In this document: one piece after another, positions 49,487 through 63,295 of the stretch | How positions within the stretch are numbered: position 1 is the first letter of the stretch | Layout of the letters: every line of letters starts with the position of its first letter | Assembly (NCBI GenBank): GCA_963930645.1 | Contig: OZ005661.1 | Span: forward strand, 196,524,532 to 196,588,531 | Reading direction: 5' to 3' | DNA length: 64,000 nt | DNA from: Salticus scenicus | Taxonomy: Eukaryota; Arthropoda; Arachnida; Araneae; Salticidae | Translations under genes and position numbers: made by a program | Notes under the pieces: model-generated | Databases searched by the model: none | The model's input: only the letters and a program-made list of their open reading frames with translations | Told to the model about the DNA's origin: nothing

Positions 49487-51988
49487 TCGGGGGAGCGCTG
49501 GCTACCAGTGAAATCTAATTTTCATGGAGATAAGGCAAATTCAAATCGAACTATCATCGGAAACCCCTAAATCTAGCAATTTCCTAGAAAATATTCTTCT
49601 AGGTTTTGCGTTTACTAATATTTAAATCTGTTACCTAATAATCAGATATATTTTACGTCTCAAAAAAATCTCTATCTATATATTATATATATATATTTAT
49701 TTAAATTGTTCTAGCGATTTCCAACAAAACCAAATTTCTGTCATATTTTTTCCGGATTTAGTGCGAATTACCAGTGAACGATAATTCCTGAAGATCAAAA
49801 TATTTAATATCAAAATATCGTCGAAAAAACACATAAACTCTATCTTTTTTTTTTTTAATCTTTCAAGTATTTTCGAAGAAAACGCAGTCTTAGCTACTTT
49901 TTTTTCCCCCTGACAAAACGCGGGTTTCCCGTGAACGCTAATTTTACTGAAGAAGAGCACAATTCAGATTAAATTGTAAACTCAAAATATTCTTAAATCT
50001 GAATTTTTATCAAAATCATTCAAGTAGTTTCTAAGAAAATCACGTTTCTGCCATATTTTCTCACGGACGAAGTGAAAAGTAATCTTCGATAAAAAGAGGA
50101 TAAGTCAGATGTGTTTCTAATCTAGAAAAACTTATTTTAGTCACATTTTTCATATAAAGACATGCAGGAACTCTTTCATTCCCTAGCAACGGTTACTATA
50201 TTCATTTCTTAAAATTACTTTAGTACAGCTTTAGCACAGGAGCCCCTTGGCAGTTTTTATATTTTTGTTTTCATTTTGACGATAAACTAAAATGGGTATC
50301 GCAATTACGTAAGTAAACATCTTGGTGAGAAGCGACCGAGCTATTTTGGCGATAAATTTCAAATTTTGCCAAGAGGTTCAAGCTGCTCCATTGCTTTAGC
50401 AGAATTTTTTCAATTTTATTTAATTATTTTTTTAACTTAATGCCAGAGGAGAGGGGGGGGGGGAATTATTGGTCTAAATAGACAAAATATTTCCAGATAA
50501 AATATTATCCGTTTTTCATTCTGTTTATTAAACGAAAGAAAATGGCCAAAATAGTTTTTTTCAATATCGTTGACATCTCTATAAATTGAAATTAAAATAT
50601 CCAGTACTTTTTAATTTCAATCTACATGCGCACTTTTTATTTTCTCAATTAAATATTATCTAAATCTTAATATACATATCAAGGTGTAATAAAATAAAAG
50701 GCGACAGCACAAAATCGGTGTCTGAAACAAATAGTCCTATCGTACTAAAATTAAAATAAAATAAAATAAAATACAAAAATAAATTTTGCTTCAGGTATTC
50801 GCTACATTCGACAGTGTTCCTCGCCGGTACTGCGTTGCCAAGGTCCCCACTACCGTCAGTATCTTATCCAGACATTTCAATTTGGTTTTTTATAGAACAA
50901 CAAGTAGCTCTGCTTTTATTCAAGAAGTGTAATTTTACAGATAACTATATACCAGCTTCTATTAAACATTTTAGTATTGGCACTATGTATTAGTGAGACA
51001 TGATTACACGCTTTTTCTAGATTTTGCTTTCTGATAATAAAATTGCATGTGCAAAAAATTACAATTATACTGCTATTAATTGTATTATAAATATATAAAT
51101 AAAAATAAATTTTAATTACATTTATAATTAAAATAACAAGTTTAATTATTTTCACTATATAACAATATTATTTCTATAAATACAATTAAATAAATAAAAA
51201 TAATTAAATTGAATAGTAATCATTGCTAAATGTGAATATGAATTAAATAATAATAATAAATAAATAAATAAATAAATTATAATTTGATTGTGAGATGTAA
51301 GAAATGTGACAAATAAATTATTACTTTTTTTTTTTTTTTTTTTTTTTCGAAACATAAAATGATTTAATCCTACATGGCAAACATTTATTACTTTGTAACT
51401 TAGATTAAAATCTGCTTTTCTAAATTTAACCCTTTGCCAGCCCAGACGCTCCTAAGTGCTGTAAACATTGTCGCCAAATTTAGTAACACCTTTATTCAAC
51501 TATCATAAATAATTCTGAGCAATAGCATTTGATATAGAGAATGAACGACTTACCTTCGAAGGGATTAAGCAACCGTTAGAGTTAAAATTTTGTGGTGGAT
51601 ATTGAATAAAAATACCCCTGAATTTGTCAACACTGGTAAGAGGAGTGGTATTAAATAGGACCGGCAAAGGGTTATAAATAATTTTAAAATATCATAATCA
51701 TAACAGTACCATTAAATAATTCTTCAGCTGAAAGATTTATTATTTTTTATTTTCCCTTTTCTTATCCCATAAGAAATACGCTAAAAAATGCCTATAATAT
51801 ATTGAAGGAATAGTTGAATTAAGTATACTACACTGAAAAAAAAAAAAAAAAAACATAAAATATATCTGTTATAATAAGAACTTTATTAGAATGTTTTTAT
51901 ATTTAATCGGTTTGTCTATCTGAAATTTTCTTTAATATAAATTAAATATAGAATTTTCATGGAACGTTATAGTTTTTGTTGTAAGCTT
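48597..51988. other. Host DNA between duplications, no gene recognised
   Basis: Short echoes of GAAACGG and GATTCTTGTAACT near 48,600-48,760; (TA)n at 49,439-49,481; a degraded repeat at 49,490-50,120 with recurring GCGNTTTCC and CAGTGAA words; C/G runs near 49,425 and 50,450; simple AT repeats around 51,240-51,345. Confidence 0.4.
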
Positions 51989-52004
51989 AAGGCAGATTGA
52001 CTGC

Positions 52005-52198
52005 ACTAGGGTCCTAGACATGTAATTGGAATGCCCTTCATAGTGGTCTTCCTAAGGGGTCCTAACCCGTATTTACGCGAGTTTCAGAGAAAATCATGGA
52101 TAACTCCGAACGACTAGTCGATGAGCGGGACTTTGGATCAAACCCAGCACTTTCTGTCTACCAGCTTTGAGCGCAGGACCACTCAACTGCTGGCCCCT
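52005..52198 (-). mobile_element. tRNA-derived SINE, minus strand
   Basis: Reading leftward, GCCAGCAGTTGAGTGG resembles an A box and GGGTTTGATCCAA a B box, followed by an unrelated tail to AGGACCCTAG. No target duplication was identified. Confidence 0.6.
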
Positions 52199-52199
52199 C

Positions 52200-52395
52200 T
52201 TGGAATTTTCTAGAAACTTCATGAAATCTTCTAGATATTTCATGAATCTTCTAGAAACTTCATTGAAATATTTAGAAACTTCATGAAATCTTCTAGAAAC
52301 TTCATGGAGCCTCCGTGAAAATATCTAGAAATTTCATGGAACATTCTAGAAAAATTTAGTTTTCAAAAAATTTTCAGAATTTTCTAAAAGGTTCC
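52200..52395. repeat. Minisatellite of TTCTAGAAACTTCATG units
   Basis: About eight imperfect units of 20-26 bases (TTCTAGAAACTTCATGAAA and variants). It abuts the SINE. Confidence 0.8.
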
Positions 52396-53639
52396 GGAAT
52401 TACACAGCTAAGATAGATTTTTAGCTATGTAACATAAGTTACACAATTAAAAAGTTAAAATAAAAGAAGAAAAAAAAGTGATATTTTAAGTAGAATACGT
52501 TTTTAGAGGAACCCTAAAATGTGGAAAACAAAGAAAGTTTTGAAAATTGTCGTCAGAATAATGAAAACGAATCAATCAATAGATAAAAAAATAAATAATA
52601 ATTGAAAAGTATCTAAACTTCACGAAGGTATAGTTACGCCTAGACAAAAAGAAACTACTCAACCTTTAATATTTTGAAAAAAAATATTACATTTTTCTTG
52701 AAGCTGACCATAATTTTTCAAAATTTTCTTATTTCTAATATTTTAGGAAACTTTTGTAAATGTTTATTTTCAGAAATGTTTATTTTCATAAAATTTGTTT
52801 ATTTTCAGAAATTTCCATTTCTTTTATTAAATTTAAGACTTTCGCATTTATTTTAATGTATTAAATGTTGCCATCAATATTTTAGAAACTTTCCTTTCAA
52901 TAATTTAAAAATGTTAATTATATAAATATTTTTAAATAAGTTTCTCAATTAACTAATTATGTTATATCTTTCTTTAAAAATTATAAATAAATGCAAACAT
53001 ACTTTCCTTATAATTATGTTTAACATCTTTTTTATAATAATAAATGGAAAGGTTTGTCTGCCTGTCTGTCTGTTCTTTTATACGTACAGCCCCTATTGAA
53101 CGCAGAAGTACAAGAATTCACATACGGATGCTCTGGAGCCTTTCCGATGTTTTCCTCGAAACAGAATTTTAAAATCTTAATTAGTTTCGGAGATATTAAT
53201 TAAAATGTTGACCCATGTCGATCGAAAAATGACCAAAAATCCTTATTGCTTAAAAAGAGGCACATTCAGCAGACGATTTTAACGGCTGCCTCTAACGGAA
53301 GCAAAACACGTGAAAGTCATTAATGCCACATGATCTTTAACTGGGGTTAAAAATTGCAAATTTCAAAGTGCTTCAAATTTTCTTTTTCGTACACAACACT
53401 TAATATACAACCTATTCAGCACAAAACCATCCTGCAGTTAAAATTTCATCAATTTTCATTAATAAACAAAGCAGTTACATTTTAATTGCAAATTAAATTT
53501 TATTCTAACACGTAATCTATCTTTCAATAGACGATAGGAGTTTCCATAGCAACAAAATACATTTGAAGGAACTAAAAAATACTTTTTCTTTTTCTTTTTA
53601 CTTCCATTACCCGACTACCGTGGTATATATAGGTTTCGG
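52396..53639. other. Host AT-rich DNA, diverged repeat near 53,050-53,250
   Basis: TTTGTCTGCCTGTCTGTCTG at 53,055 begins a segment that looks like an old transposon relic. No gene supported. Confidence 0.4.
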
Positions 53640-55319
53640 GAATGTCCTGATTAGGTTTTCTTTTGTATCTCAGCTACTAATTAAAATAATTTCATAAGTA
53701 ACACATTATTTGAAAGCTTTGTTGATTTGGAATTGAACAGTAGATTACAGAAATTTGTACCGCCAGATATTTTAAAATTTCGATATTTCAAATTCTAATT
53801 AAATTATTTTTAATACATCATTCGAAAGATATTTTAAAGTTATTTTAAATTATCGAAAGTTTTCACCAGATATACACGTTTTGAGGTGTCCTGAATCAGT
53901 TTTCTTTTGTATCTCAGCTACTAATTAAAATAATTTCATAAATAATACATCATTAGAAAGCTTTTTTGATTTGGAATCGAACAGTGGAATACAGAAATTT
54001 GTACCGCCAAATGGCGCTTCAATATTTTAAAATTTCAATATTTCAATTTCTAATTATGATTAAATTATTTTTAATACATCATTGGAAAGATATTCTAAAG
54101 TTCTTTTAAATTATCGAAAGTTTTCACCAGATTTACACGTTTTGAGGTGTCCTGAATCAGTTTTCTTTTATATCTCGGTTATTAATTAAAAAAAAATTCA
54201 TAAGCAATACATCATTTGAAAGCTTTGTTGAGTTGATACACATTTTAAAGTACCTTTACATTATCGAAAATGGAATTCGAGATTTCACCCGATTTACACG
54301 TTTTGATGTGTCCTGATTAGGTTTTCTTTTGTATCTCATCTACTAATTAAAATAATTTCATGAGTAATACATCATTTGAAAGCTTTGTTGATCTGGAATG
54401 GAACAATAGATTACAGAAATTTCTACCACCAGGTGGCGCTGTAATATTTTTAAATTTCAATATTTCAAATTCTAATTATGATTAAATTATTTCTAATACA
54501 TCATTCGAAAGATATTTTAAAGTTCTTTTATATTATCGAAAGTGGAATTCGAAATTTCACCTCATTTACAATTTTAAGGTGACATGATCAGGTTTTCTTT
54601 TGCATCTCAGCTAATTGAGTAAGACCGTTCAAAATTGGTATATGTAAGTTAATTAGGAGGGGCTGGAAGGGTGGGGGGAAGGAATTCTGCGCTACCGAAG
54701 GCAGTGGGGACCCGGTCCGACAATTTACCTGATGAGAAATGATGTTTTTAATTTTCTTTTCTTAAGAATAAGAGTTTGATTTCAGAAGGAATATGTGCGC
54801 GCACCGCACATATATTTTAACATGTGCGCCCGCAGTGCGCATGGGTTTGGGACCCGGTGCGAGTTTTTACCCGATGATAAAAAAAAAAAAAAAATATTTT
54901 ATTTTCTTAATAATAAAAGTTTGAGTTGAGAAGGAATATGCGTGTACAGCGCACGTATATCCTCAAACGTGCGCGCGCAGCGCGCATGCGTCTGCGCTGC
55001 CGAAGGCAATGTGGTCCTGGTGTGAGTTTTTACCCGATGCTAATTGATATATTTTTTTATTCATTTTCTTAAGAATGAAAGTTTATGAGTAATAACACGG
55101 ATTTTTGAGAAGTCATAAGGATGGTGAAGGAATACGTGCACGCAGCGCACGGGTCTACGCTGCCGAAGGCAGTGGGGATCCGGTACGACATATTTCCCGA
55201 TCAGAAATTTTTTTTCTCTTTTTTTATCATATGATAAAAATTAATGCAATTTGGAGAATTCATTAATTATTGGGATTCATTTAAAAATAGTGACCAGCGT
55301 AGCGGGCGTAGCCTGCTAG
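53640..55319 (+). mobile_element. Helitron-like element, second copy (inverted to the first)
   Basis: Its 3' end GCGTAGCGGGCGTAGCCTG and CTAG followed by T matches the copy at 39,381. The internal 290-bp units (CACGTTTTGAGGTGTCCTGA, GCTTTGTTGATTTGGAAT) and the GCGCGCAGCGCGC-rich segment near 54,980 are shared. The 5' end was not found, so it is probably truncated. Confidence 0.6.
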
Positions 55320-55325
55320 TATATA

Positions 55326-55362
<37 letters not shown>

Positions 55363-55813
55363 CATGTGTACCATTCTATACTGTCTCAGTTCTTTAGCAT
55401 GATTCTTCTCAATTTTATTTTAATTATTTAAAAAGGAAATATGCTTGCAGGTTCCCCCCCCCCTCCTTTTTGCTTTTCCCGACATAAAAATAAATATTTT
55501 TACTTCTTCATTTATTTATGTTTGAAATCAGTATTTTTTTTTCCTTTTTGATTTTAAAGTTGTAACGTGGTTTTTATTTAATATCTTTCGAATCAATATC
55601 CGATTGAATAAAAAAATACAGCATTAACTATATTTGGTCCTGATTAATAAGTGTTCGAATTTTTGATAAAATCTAGTAATTCGAACAGATACGATGGCGA
55701 TTTTTTAATTTTATGTATTTTAAATAAAACAAAAATATCTGCACGTTCATTGAAGGTGTAATACAATATATGGTGACAACTCATAGTCATTGTCTGAAAG
55801 AAATAGCACTACG

Positions 55814-55844
<31 letters not shown>

Positions 55845-56031
55845 GATTTGGATGTAGATAGATTTTGAAAGGATTGCAAATTTGTGAAAATGCCCTCTGA
55901 TATCGTACACAAATCGGATTAGACAAAGAAACATAACCAACTTTGTTAGTGATATCACTTTAAAAATGGATTAGGAGTATTATACAGGGTAAAAACATTT
56001 TGCACATTGCACTGTAAATGTAAAGACAGCC

Positions 56032-56066
<35 letters not shown>

Positions 56067-57968
56067 TTTTGTCAAATTTGAATAAAAATTCTGAAAAAAA
56101 AAAAAAAAAAAAAAAAAAGTATATATATATATATATATATTCTTATTGATACCTGTAAAATCAGAGTAACCCAATATTTGTTTCAGAAGGAATTATTTAA
56201 ACTAAATGCATTGCAGAGGTTTAAATTTATTGAATAGAAAGATAACAATCTGTGTACTGTGAATTACTGCGGTAAGAATCAAAAGCTTAAGTTTTAATCG
56301 CATACTCTTTTTTCTTTCATTTCTTTTAATCATTTGACAGAGATTAACTAAATTTCTTGCAATTACAAAGTCAGAGCAAAATATGTAAAAACTAAATATA
56401 GTACAAAATGGTCAATTTTTCTTTAGCCATGACTAAATGTCAGAGTTTTTTTTTTTTCTTCTTCTTCTTTCCTGATTTATTTCTGAAATCATTTTTAATC
56501 GTAAACGTATAAAACTTGCAGGTATATCTGTTTTTTTTTTTTTAAATAGATAACTGAATTAATTTAAATAATTATAATAAACAACCGTTTTTCGAGAATA
56601 AAATGACAAAATGCGCGCATTAAGCCGGCTTATTACTTTCTTCCGATTTTTTTTTTTTCTTTCAACTAAATTTTATTGCAAATGCATAAAAACACTTGTA
56701 ATTATGCTTGCTTTTACGACCAAAAAATAAATGTTTTTTTTTTTTTTTTTTTTTTTTTTTTTCTATAAAGACATGAGATTTTCGGGAAAAGATTTCAGAA
56801 AAGATGACATGAAAGAATGTCCTTTTGAATTCTGTTATACTCACTGAAAAATAAAAAATGTCATTAGCTTATTTTCTATTTCATCAGACAATCCTCCAAA
56901 TTTTATTTATTTATTTATTTATTTTTTGGAAAAATAGGTTTGACATGTTTAAAAAAAAAAAAAAAAAATTAAATGTAATTAAAATATAAAAAAAAAATAT
57001 ATGTATTATTTGCGATGAGAAAGTGAAGTCATAAAAATTTGAAGTACTTGCTATTAATAGTTTAAAAAAATTAATGAATAATAAAAAAAAAAAAAAAATC
57101 ATTTTTACTACGATTTTCAGCGTTTAGTGATGTGCTAAACATAGCTCATTTGATTCTATAATATCCTTTATAAAAGTTTCCAATTTATCATATATATTTT
57201 TTACAAATATGCAATATACAAAATGATATGCAGAATGCATTAATTACGGAAATTCATAAATATAAACGTGAATTTAACAAATCATAATATAATCATTTTC
57301 TATATACTCAAAAAGTTTCACACCATAAGTTAGTTTTATGAAGGAATATGAATTTCAAACAAATAAAGTTGTGTTGAAATATAGTCTAATACTTTTCCCA
57401 AACAGCTATTTATTATTATTATTATTTTATTTTTTTCCCTTTAGTAATTTAACTGAAGTGTTGATGTTTCGATTTATTTTAAGGAAATTCTTTATCATTT
57501 CCTTACTATTATTTTTGTTGTAGTTGAACTTTTGAGAGCTCCTTTCTGCGTCTGATCACGTATGTTGCTGTGTTATTGTAGTTATAGTTAAGAAATAATT
57601 CATATAATGGAATAAATTTTCTTTGTAAATTGGTTATTAGTAAAATATTAAAAGAAAAAAAAAAAAAAAAAAAAAAAAAAAACATATATTTATATTTTTT
57701 TTACTTAATAATTTTGCTAATTTTATTATATTTCATTATTTATTATACATTTATTGATTAACCAAATTAAGCTGTCATTGAAATTAACTTTACTAATTAA
57801 TGTAGATTAACATAGTTACAATTTTGAGAAATAAAATCGAAATATATACATTTATTTCTGTTCCTTATATCAAGAGCATTTTTATTTTTATTATAATTTT
57901 AAAAGAAAGTGCAATTAAAGAGAATAAAGATAGCTGTAAAATATCATATAAATTAATTCATTCATTCA

Positions 57969-58002
<34 letters not shown>

Positions 58003-58582
58003 ATAATAAAAAAAATAATTTAAAACATTTATAAATTATTATTATTATTGTTATGGTATTTGTATAAATAAGAAAGTTTTACAATTCATTTTTGCATACC
58101 ATTTTAATTTAAAATATCTATAAAATTAGTAAATATTACTTTCAAAGTGTTTATAGTTTGTGCTGCATATAATTAATTAATCATTTATGATTTCTGATAA
58201 TAAAAGTTATGGAAATTTAAATTTATGAATTGGAAATACAATGTAGACTAAATTTTGCGCTGCTAAAGCTATTTCAAGTTACAGCTTTAATTTTTCTGAA
58301 CTCATGTTTCTTGCATAGAAATGATAAAGTCTGTTGCTATATTTCCAAAAGGTTTTTGAAATATCAATCCAGTTTCTTCTACATGTACATTCTCTTGGAA
58401 ATATCTTCGGTCACAAAGGGCTTTTGTTCGAACGGACACACCCCCAGTTGTGGGGGAAAAATGTTCGAAAATTTTTGGTGTAACTTCAACGGACATGACA
58501 GGGGATTTTCAAGGTAGCTTCCTCCTAACAATGAGATTATTTTTGAAGTAGAAACGTGACATTGAGTCAAACGCTGAGAGGG
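55320..58582. other. Host DNA rich in (AAT)n, poly(A) and poly(T), no gene recognised
   Basis: (AAT)n at 55,325-55,361, C-run near 55,456, A-runs near 55,815, 56,037, 56,095 and 57,655, (TA)n near 56,120. The short frames here are low-complexity. Confidence 0.5.
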
Positions 58583-61465
58583 TTAAGAAATTATATTTTC
58601 ATAGAAATTATAAAACAAATCGTTCAGTTCCAAAGAGTTCAACTGACCCAAAACTGGTAAGTGCTATTAAAATTGTTTAATATTTACTTTATGAAACCTT
58701 ACAATAATTTATCCGAAAAGATTTAGTTTATGCGTTGTTGTATATATATATATATATATATATATAGCTATATTATTTCAGTTTGTATATTATGTTACAT
58801 GTACGAAAGAAAATTTAAGCTTTCTTGGTGATCAGTATATCCATGATAGATACTGTTTAATTGAAAAATATTGCACTTTTATAAAAAGTATTGTCTGACC
58901 AATCGTAAGTGTAATGTATTTAAATATACCTAAAATTATCTAAAAAAGTACTAAAGTATATACATATCCAAAAAACTAAATTCATGATAATTAAGATACT
59001 GCAAAGGCGTTAATATTTTTATTTCTTTTTATAACTCTTTTTTTCTTGAAATATTTCCTGTGTGAAACAGTATAATTTTGTCTAGTTCTTGTAGGATCTT
59101 AATTTTATTTTTCTGTATTTAGAGATAGCCCCCTAAAAAATTTTTGATCATAACTCTATGAATACTAAAGATAAAGTATACAAACAGTATACTTTTACGC
59201 ACTGCCAGACTCTCAGAAATTTGAATATGAAGTCAAAATTGGGTGTTACTATTGAAAAATTCAAAGTTGGCGCTCATTTTAATATGTAGATGACCCCTAA
59301 TTCAAAATTCGACGACATTTTCAGAAAGTGCATTTCATTTCCTGTTGAATGGTGTCTATTAAGTTTTTCTGCGTCAATTAATAACGAAATACCATCAAGT
59401 GCTGCGTTTTTTTTTTTTCCCCGACTGTACATAAATGAATCATTTTTGTGTTAACAAATCTCAATTTTTTAATCTCTGTATTTATTAATAATAACCTTGA
59501 AAATATAAACAATTTATTTTTGCTACAAATGATTTATTTTATGAAAACATAAGCCTGGAATAGCAACATTCTTAAAAAAAATTAAGATTATTCTATTAAA
59601 AGAGCTTGTTTTTGTTATGCAAAAGAATAAAATAATTATTTCTACATAGCAAAGACTTCGCATATTACATTATAATTTAGATTTAACATTAAAAAGCTTT
59701 GTGATGTTATAATTTAGAATTAAAATTACAGTTTCTTACCCACTTGTTCTATCGTTAATAAATAAAAGCACAACACAATCATACTAAAGTGTAGCACTTT
59801 TTTTTTCTTTATGAAAAGGCACGTTTCCTACCAAATGACTGCTGAGAAATAAAAACATTTCCAAAGACAATACGCAAGCGAAGGTGACGTCACTGACCGT
59901 CCGTAGATGCAAGAAAAATATTTCCTATGTTAATCGTCCATTGGATTTTTTATAAAAAATTATTATAATTCGAGGGAAATTATTTCTCGATTTCAATCCC
60001 CATATTTAGGTATAGATATGTATTAGTTATCGTGTGCGTGCGTTAGATTAAGTTATTTTTGCTGTAAAATTGATAAAATTTGAATTTTAAATTTCAAAAC
60101 CTAGGAAAAAGAAATGGCAAACTTCCATAGTCGATTGAAAACATAAACATTCCATTTCAAAGGATGATATTTACACAATAAATATACAACTAATATACTA
60201 ATTAAAAGGAAAATGATAAATATTCTATCATAATTTGAAGTCAAATTTGTTTTCAAGTGTCTAAATAAAGTGTCTGATATAAGATATTAATATGTTGCAG
60301 CGGTATAGATTTCATATCGGCCATCCTTGGCGGTAAAGAAAAATATCGCCAAGTTATCTGGTGAACATATTTAATTCCTTTAAAAAATCATGGTTATTTT
60401 AACAACTTATATTAATGGAGTAATGAATAATATGAAACAATATTTCGTACAATACATATTACGAAAATATACATCTGGCATGTGTATTTTCTGATTACGT
60501 TTTGATAACTAATACATAATTTTACACAAATACGGGGATAAAAAAAGGGAAATAGTTTTCCTCGATTTTTAATATTTTTTTTACAAAAAATCTATGGCCG
60601 ATTAACATAGGAAATATATATCTTGCATCCTCGGACGGTCAGTGACGTCATCACTGCGCTTGCGTATAGCGCTTCATCTAAGAGATTCTCTGAAAGTGAC
60701 GTCATTATAACGTATTACAAAAATTATTTTAATTCTAATTGTTTTAAAACACTGTGTTATTTTCTAAAGTGTTTAATTAGCTTCGTAGAATTTAAGCAAA
60801 CGGTAATTTTAGAAATTTTATAATCATTTCGTCGTTTTCTGATTTCCAATTTTTAAAAACCTTTAATGAGGGAGAACGTTTATATTAAAAATAGCTTACA
60901 TATCAAATTTGATAGCTTCATTATTACTATAGAAATCATAAAAGATAAAATAAAATAAAATACCTTAAGAGGTATAATGACGTCATTTTTACCCTGAAAG
61001 TATAATTTTTCATAAAACTTCATATCAATTTTAATATTTACGCGTGAATTTCTTTTCATTTCAAAAAAAAAAAAAAAAACTCGTCAACTGTTTTGGCAAC
61101 AATTAAAAGTTAAAATGGGCTCTTCCCACCTGACGTCAGAGGTCACATGATAGAGGAAAAACAAATAGCACACAAAGTCTTGTTTATCTATAGTGATTGC
61201 TGAAATAACATATTTTCTATTCTTATTTTTGACCAATCGTATTTAATCTGTTATTTTTTATAAATCCTCATTTTAAATCCATTTTATATCATTATTCATT
61301 CTCTTTTGTTTGCCGTATACATTTTCAATCATCATTTAGTTTATGTTTTTTATTGATCTTCATGAAGAACATGTTTAATACTCTGAATTTTGGTACTTAA
61401 ATCAGTAACAGTGCAATATCGTACTGCGTAAATCCATTTCGACCAGTAACTAAGTTGTTGTAACA
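58583..61465. repeat. Direct duplication, right copy (2.88 kb)
   Basis: Matches 45,713-48,596 with an offset of 12,870. It starts in the middle of the Tc1-like element (only the right end is present, to 59,427) and continues past its end into the complete right part of a MITE. Confidence 0.9.
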
Positions 61466-61830
61466 CCTTCATGCAATTAAATTAGATGAAAACTTTTTAA
61501 AATTTAAAATTATAATCCATAAACATTCCACAAGAAGCTATTATTTATTGCTAGATCAGTTAATGTTACAGTTACACTACAATATACAAAAATCGATTCT
61601 TATAGGTAAAAATGAATAAACACATAAAATGTTTTTTAAAAATTATCAAATTTACAAATACAATTATTCTACTGTTTACAAATGCACAATATTACTTTTG
61701 TTTTATTTTATATTAAATATTTAAATTTTTGTTCTTAAGAACAATATTTAATTGAATTCGATTCTCAGAATTCGATTATTCGTTTTCCTCTATCACGTGA
61801 TTGAGCAGATGACGGTGGGAAGAGCCCATT
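61114..61830. mobile_element. Intact MITE with GGGCTCTTCCCACC ends
   Basis: AATGGGCTCTTCCCACC and GGTGGGAAGAGCCCATT with further pairing of CCTCTATCA. 717 bp. TTAA stands at both edges (GTTAAAATGGG, CCCATTAAG), which would fit a piggyBac-like target, but edge bases are ambiguous. Confidence 0.65.
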
Positions 61831-62801
61831 AAGTATGTATTTTTGTCTAAAAAAAGAGCTTCTTCAACTTTTTCGATACTGATTATTATTAAATTTCTTT
61901 TGTTTTCTTTTCTTTACAAAAAAAAAAAAAAAAAAAAAAAAAGTTGAAATTCTGACAAAAGCAAAATTTAGCTTAGTACGGAGGACTATTAGTCTTTTTT
62001 TTTTTATTATAACATCGTTTTCAAGTTATTCAATAATATTTTTGATAAATTTTCGATTTCGATAAATGTCCAACCATTGTAAAACTCGCGACAACGTTCT
62101 ATCCACACATTGAGACTAATAATTCTATGTACTAAAAAAAAAAAAAGATTTTTCTTTATTCTATTCCTAATCGATTGCGCATGTGCTAGGGATTTTAAAC
62201 TCTCACAGCATTCTAACCGTGGTAATAAGCAGTAACTATGCCAAGTTTTGCTGAAATCGGTTCTATAGTTTAGGACGAGTTGTACAATATACCCACACAC
62301 CCGAATGAAATGACTTATATTGATATGAAGATTAATTTACTTTAATTTTTTTTTTAAATGATTAAATAGAAAGATTAAGTTATTTAGTTTAAATATAAAT
62401 GAATATAGGTAGAAGCCAGTAAATATATGTAAAACAGATCATTTTTCAAAACAGCTTCTCATTGATATTACCACAGAAGTTAGTGAAATTAGAACAAAAC
62501 TTTTTCTCAATAAATTATTATTATTTTTATTATTTTGGATAAATTTTTTTCACTCATAGACTGTATTTTCAACATCAAATTATACTTTTTAATCTATATA
62601 TTTAAGAAAATATTGCTGCTATTAATCTGCAACATTATTTTCTTAGAGAGTTTTCGGATTTAAACTTCTATTATTTTAAGTTAAATAATCAAAATATTTA
62701 TTTGTTTCTGTTCATTTGTTAAATTTTCACGAAACTTTATTTGTTTATATACTTTATTTTACTTATAATTTAATTTTTACTTATGTTGCAGGCTATTAGA
62801 T
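61831..62801. other. Host AT-rich DNA with a transposon relic near 62,150-62,300
   Basis: GCCAAGTTTTGCTGAAATCG and GTTCTATAGTTTAGGACGAG are typical of decayed retroelement 3' ends. The 97-codon leftward frame here is not supported as a gene. Confidence 0.4.
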
Positions 62802-63056
62802 ATGCTAACTTATCGCAAAACATTTACATTATATATTCTGCAGTCAAGAGCTAAATGGAAAAAGGGTAGCACACATCTGCAACCTGGTCAGCTAGTCCTG
62901 GTCTTGGAGCCTTCGATTCAGCCTGCACAGTGGAACTTGGCCAGAATTCTGGACGTCCATCCTGGTGATGATGGCATCGTTAGAGTGGTCACTCTGAAAA
63001 CGCCAGATAGAATCATTAAAAGACCAGTAAATCGCATAGCAAGTCTGCCATGCTAA
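62802..63056 (+). pseudogene. BEL/Pao retrotransposon fragment, integrase C-terminal (DUF5641-like)
   Basis: This 84-residue frame carries the tail domain that ends BEL/Pao polyproteins: WKKGSTHLQPGQLVLVLE (about 20-37), W-N-LARILDVHPGDDG, RVVTLKT and RPVNRIASLP at the end. No gag, protease, reverse transcriptase or integrase core precedes it. TTTTTACTTATGTTGCAG just upstream of the frame looks like a splice acceptor, so use as an exon is conceivable but unproven. A probable 3' LTR region follows (AATAAA-like ACAATAAAGTC at about 63,280). Confidence 0.75.
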
Positions 63057-63295
63057 GCCCCCCCGGAGGATGGTGGGAAGGAGGGCAGTGGAAGAAATGA
63101 TGCGCAGAACTGAACTTTTTTAGACGGCGCTGAGCAGATGTTTGGACTAGTCGCTCACTAGATTCGAGAGAGGTGCGATGCACCTTAAACCAGTAAAACA
63201 AAAACTAATTCTGAATCATAAGACTTATTCGTATTCTGTTAATCTTATTCAACTTACATAACGTCAGTTATAGATATAACAATAAAGTCTATGTG
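63057..63295 (+). mobile_element. Probable BEL/Pao 3' non-coding region or LTR start
   Basis: A GA-rich stretch (GGAGGATGGTGGGAAGGAGG) directly after the stop, typical before a 3' LTR, then ACAATAAAGTC. The LTR borders are not defined. Confidence 0.5.

Noticed and set aside
62007..62300. 97-codon leftward host gene
   Set aside because: It lies in a decayed retroelement-like 3' end with a homopolymer run inside. There are no domain features.
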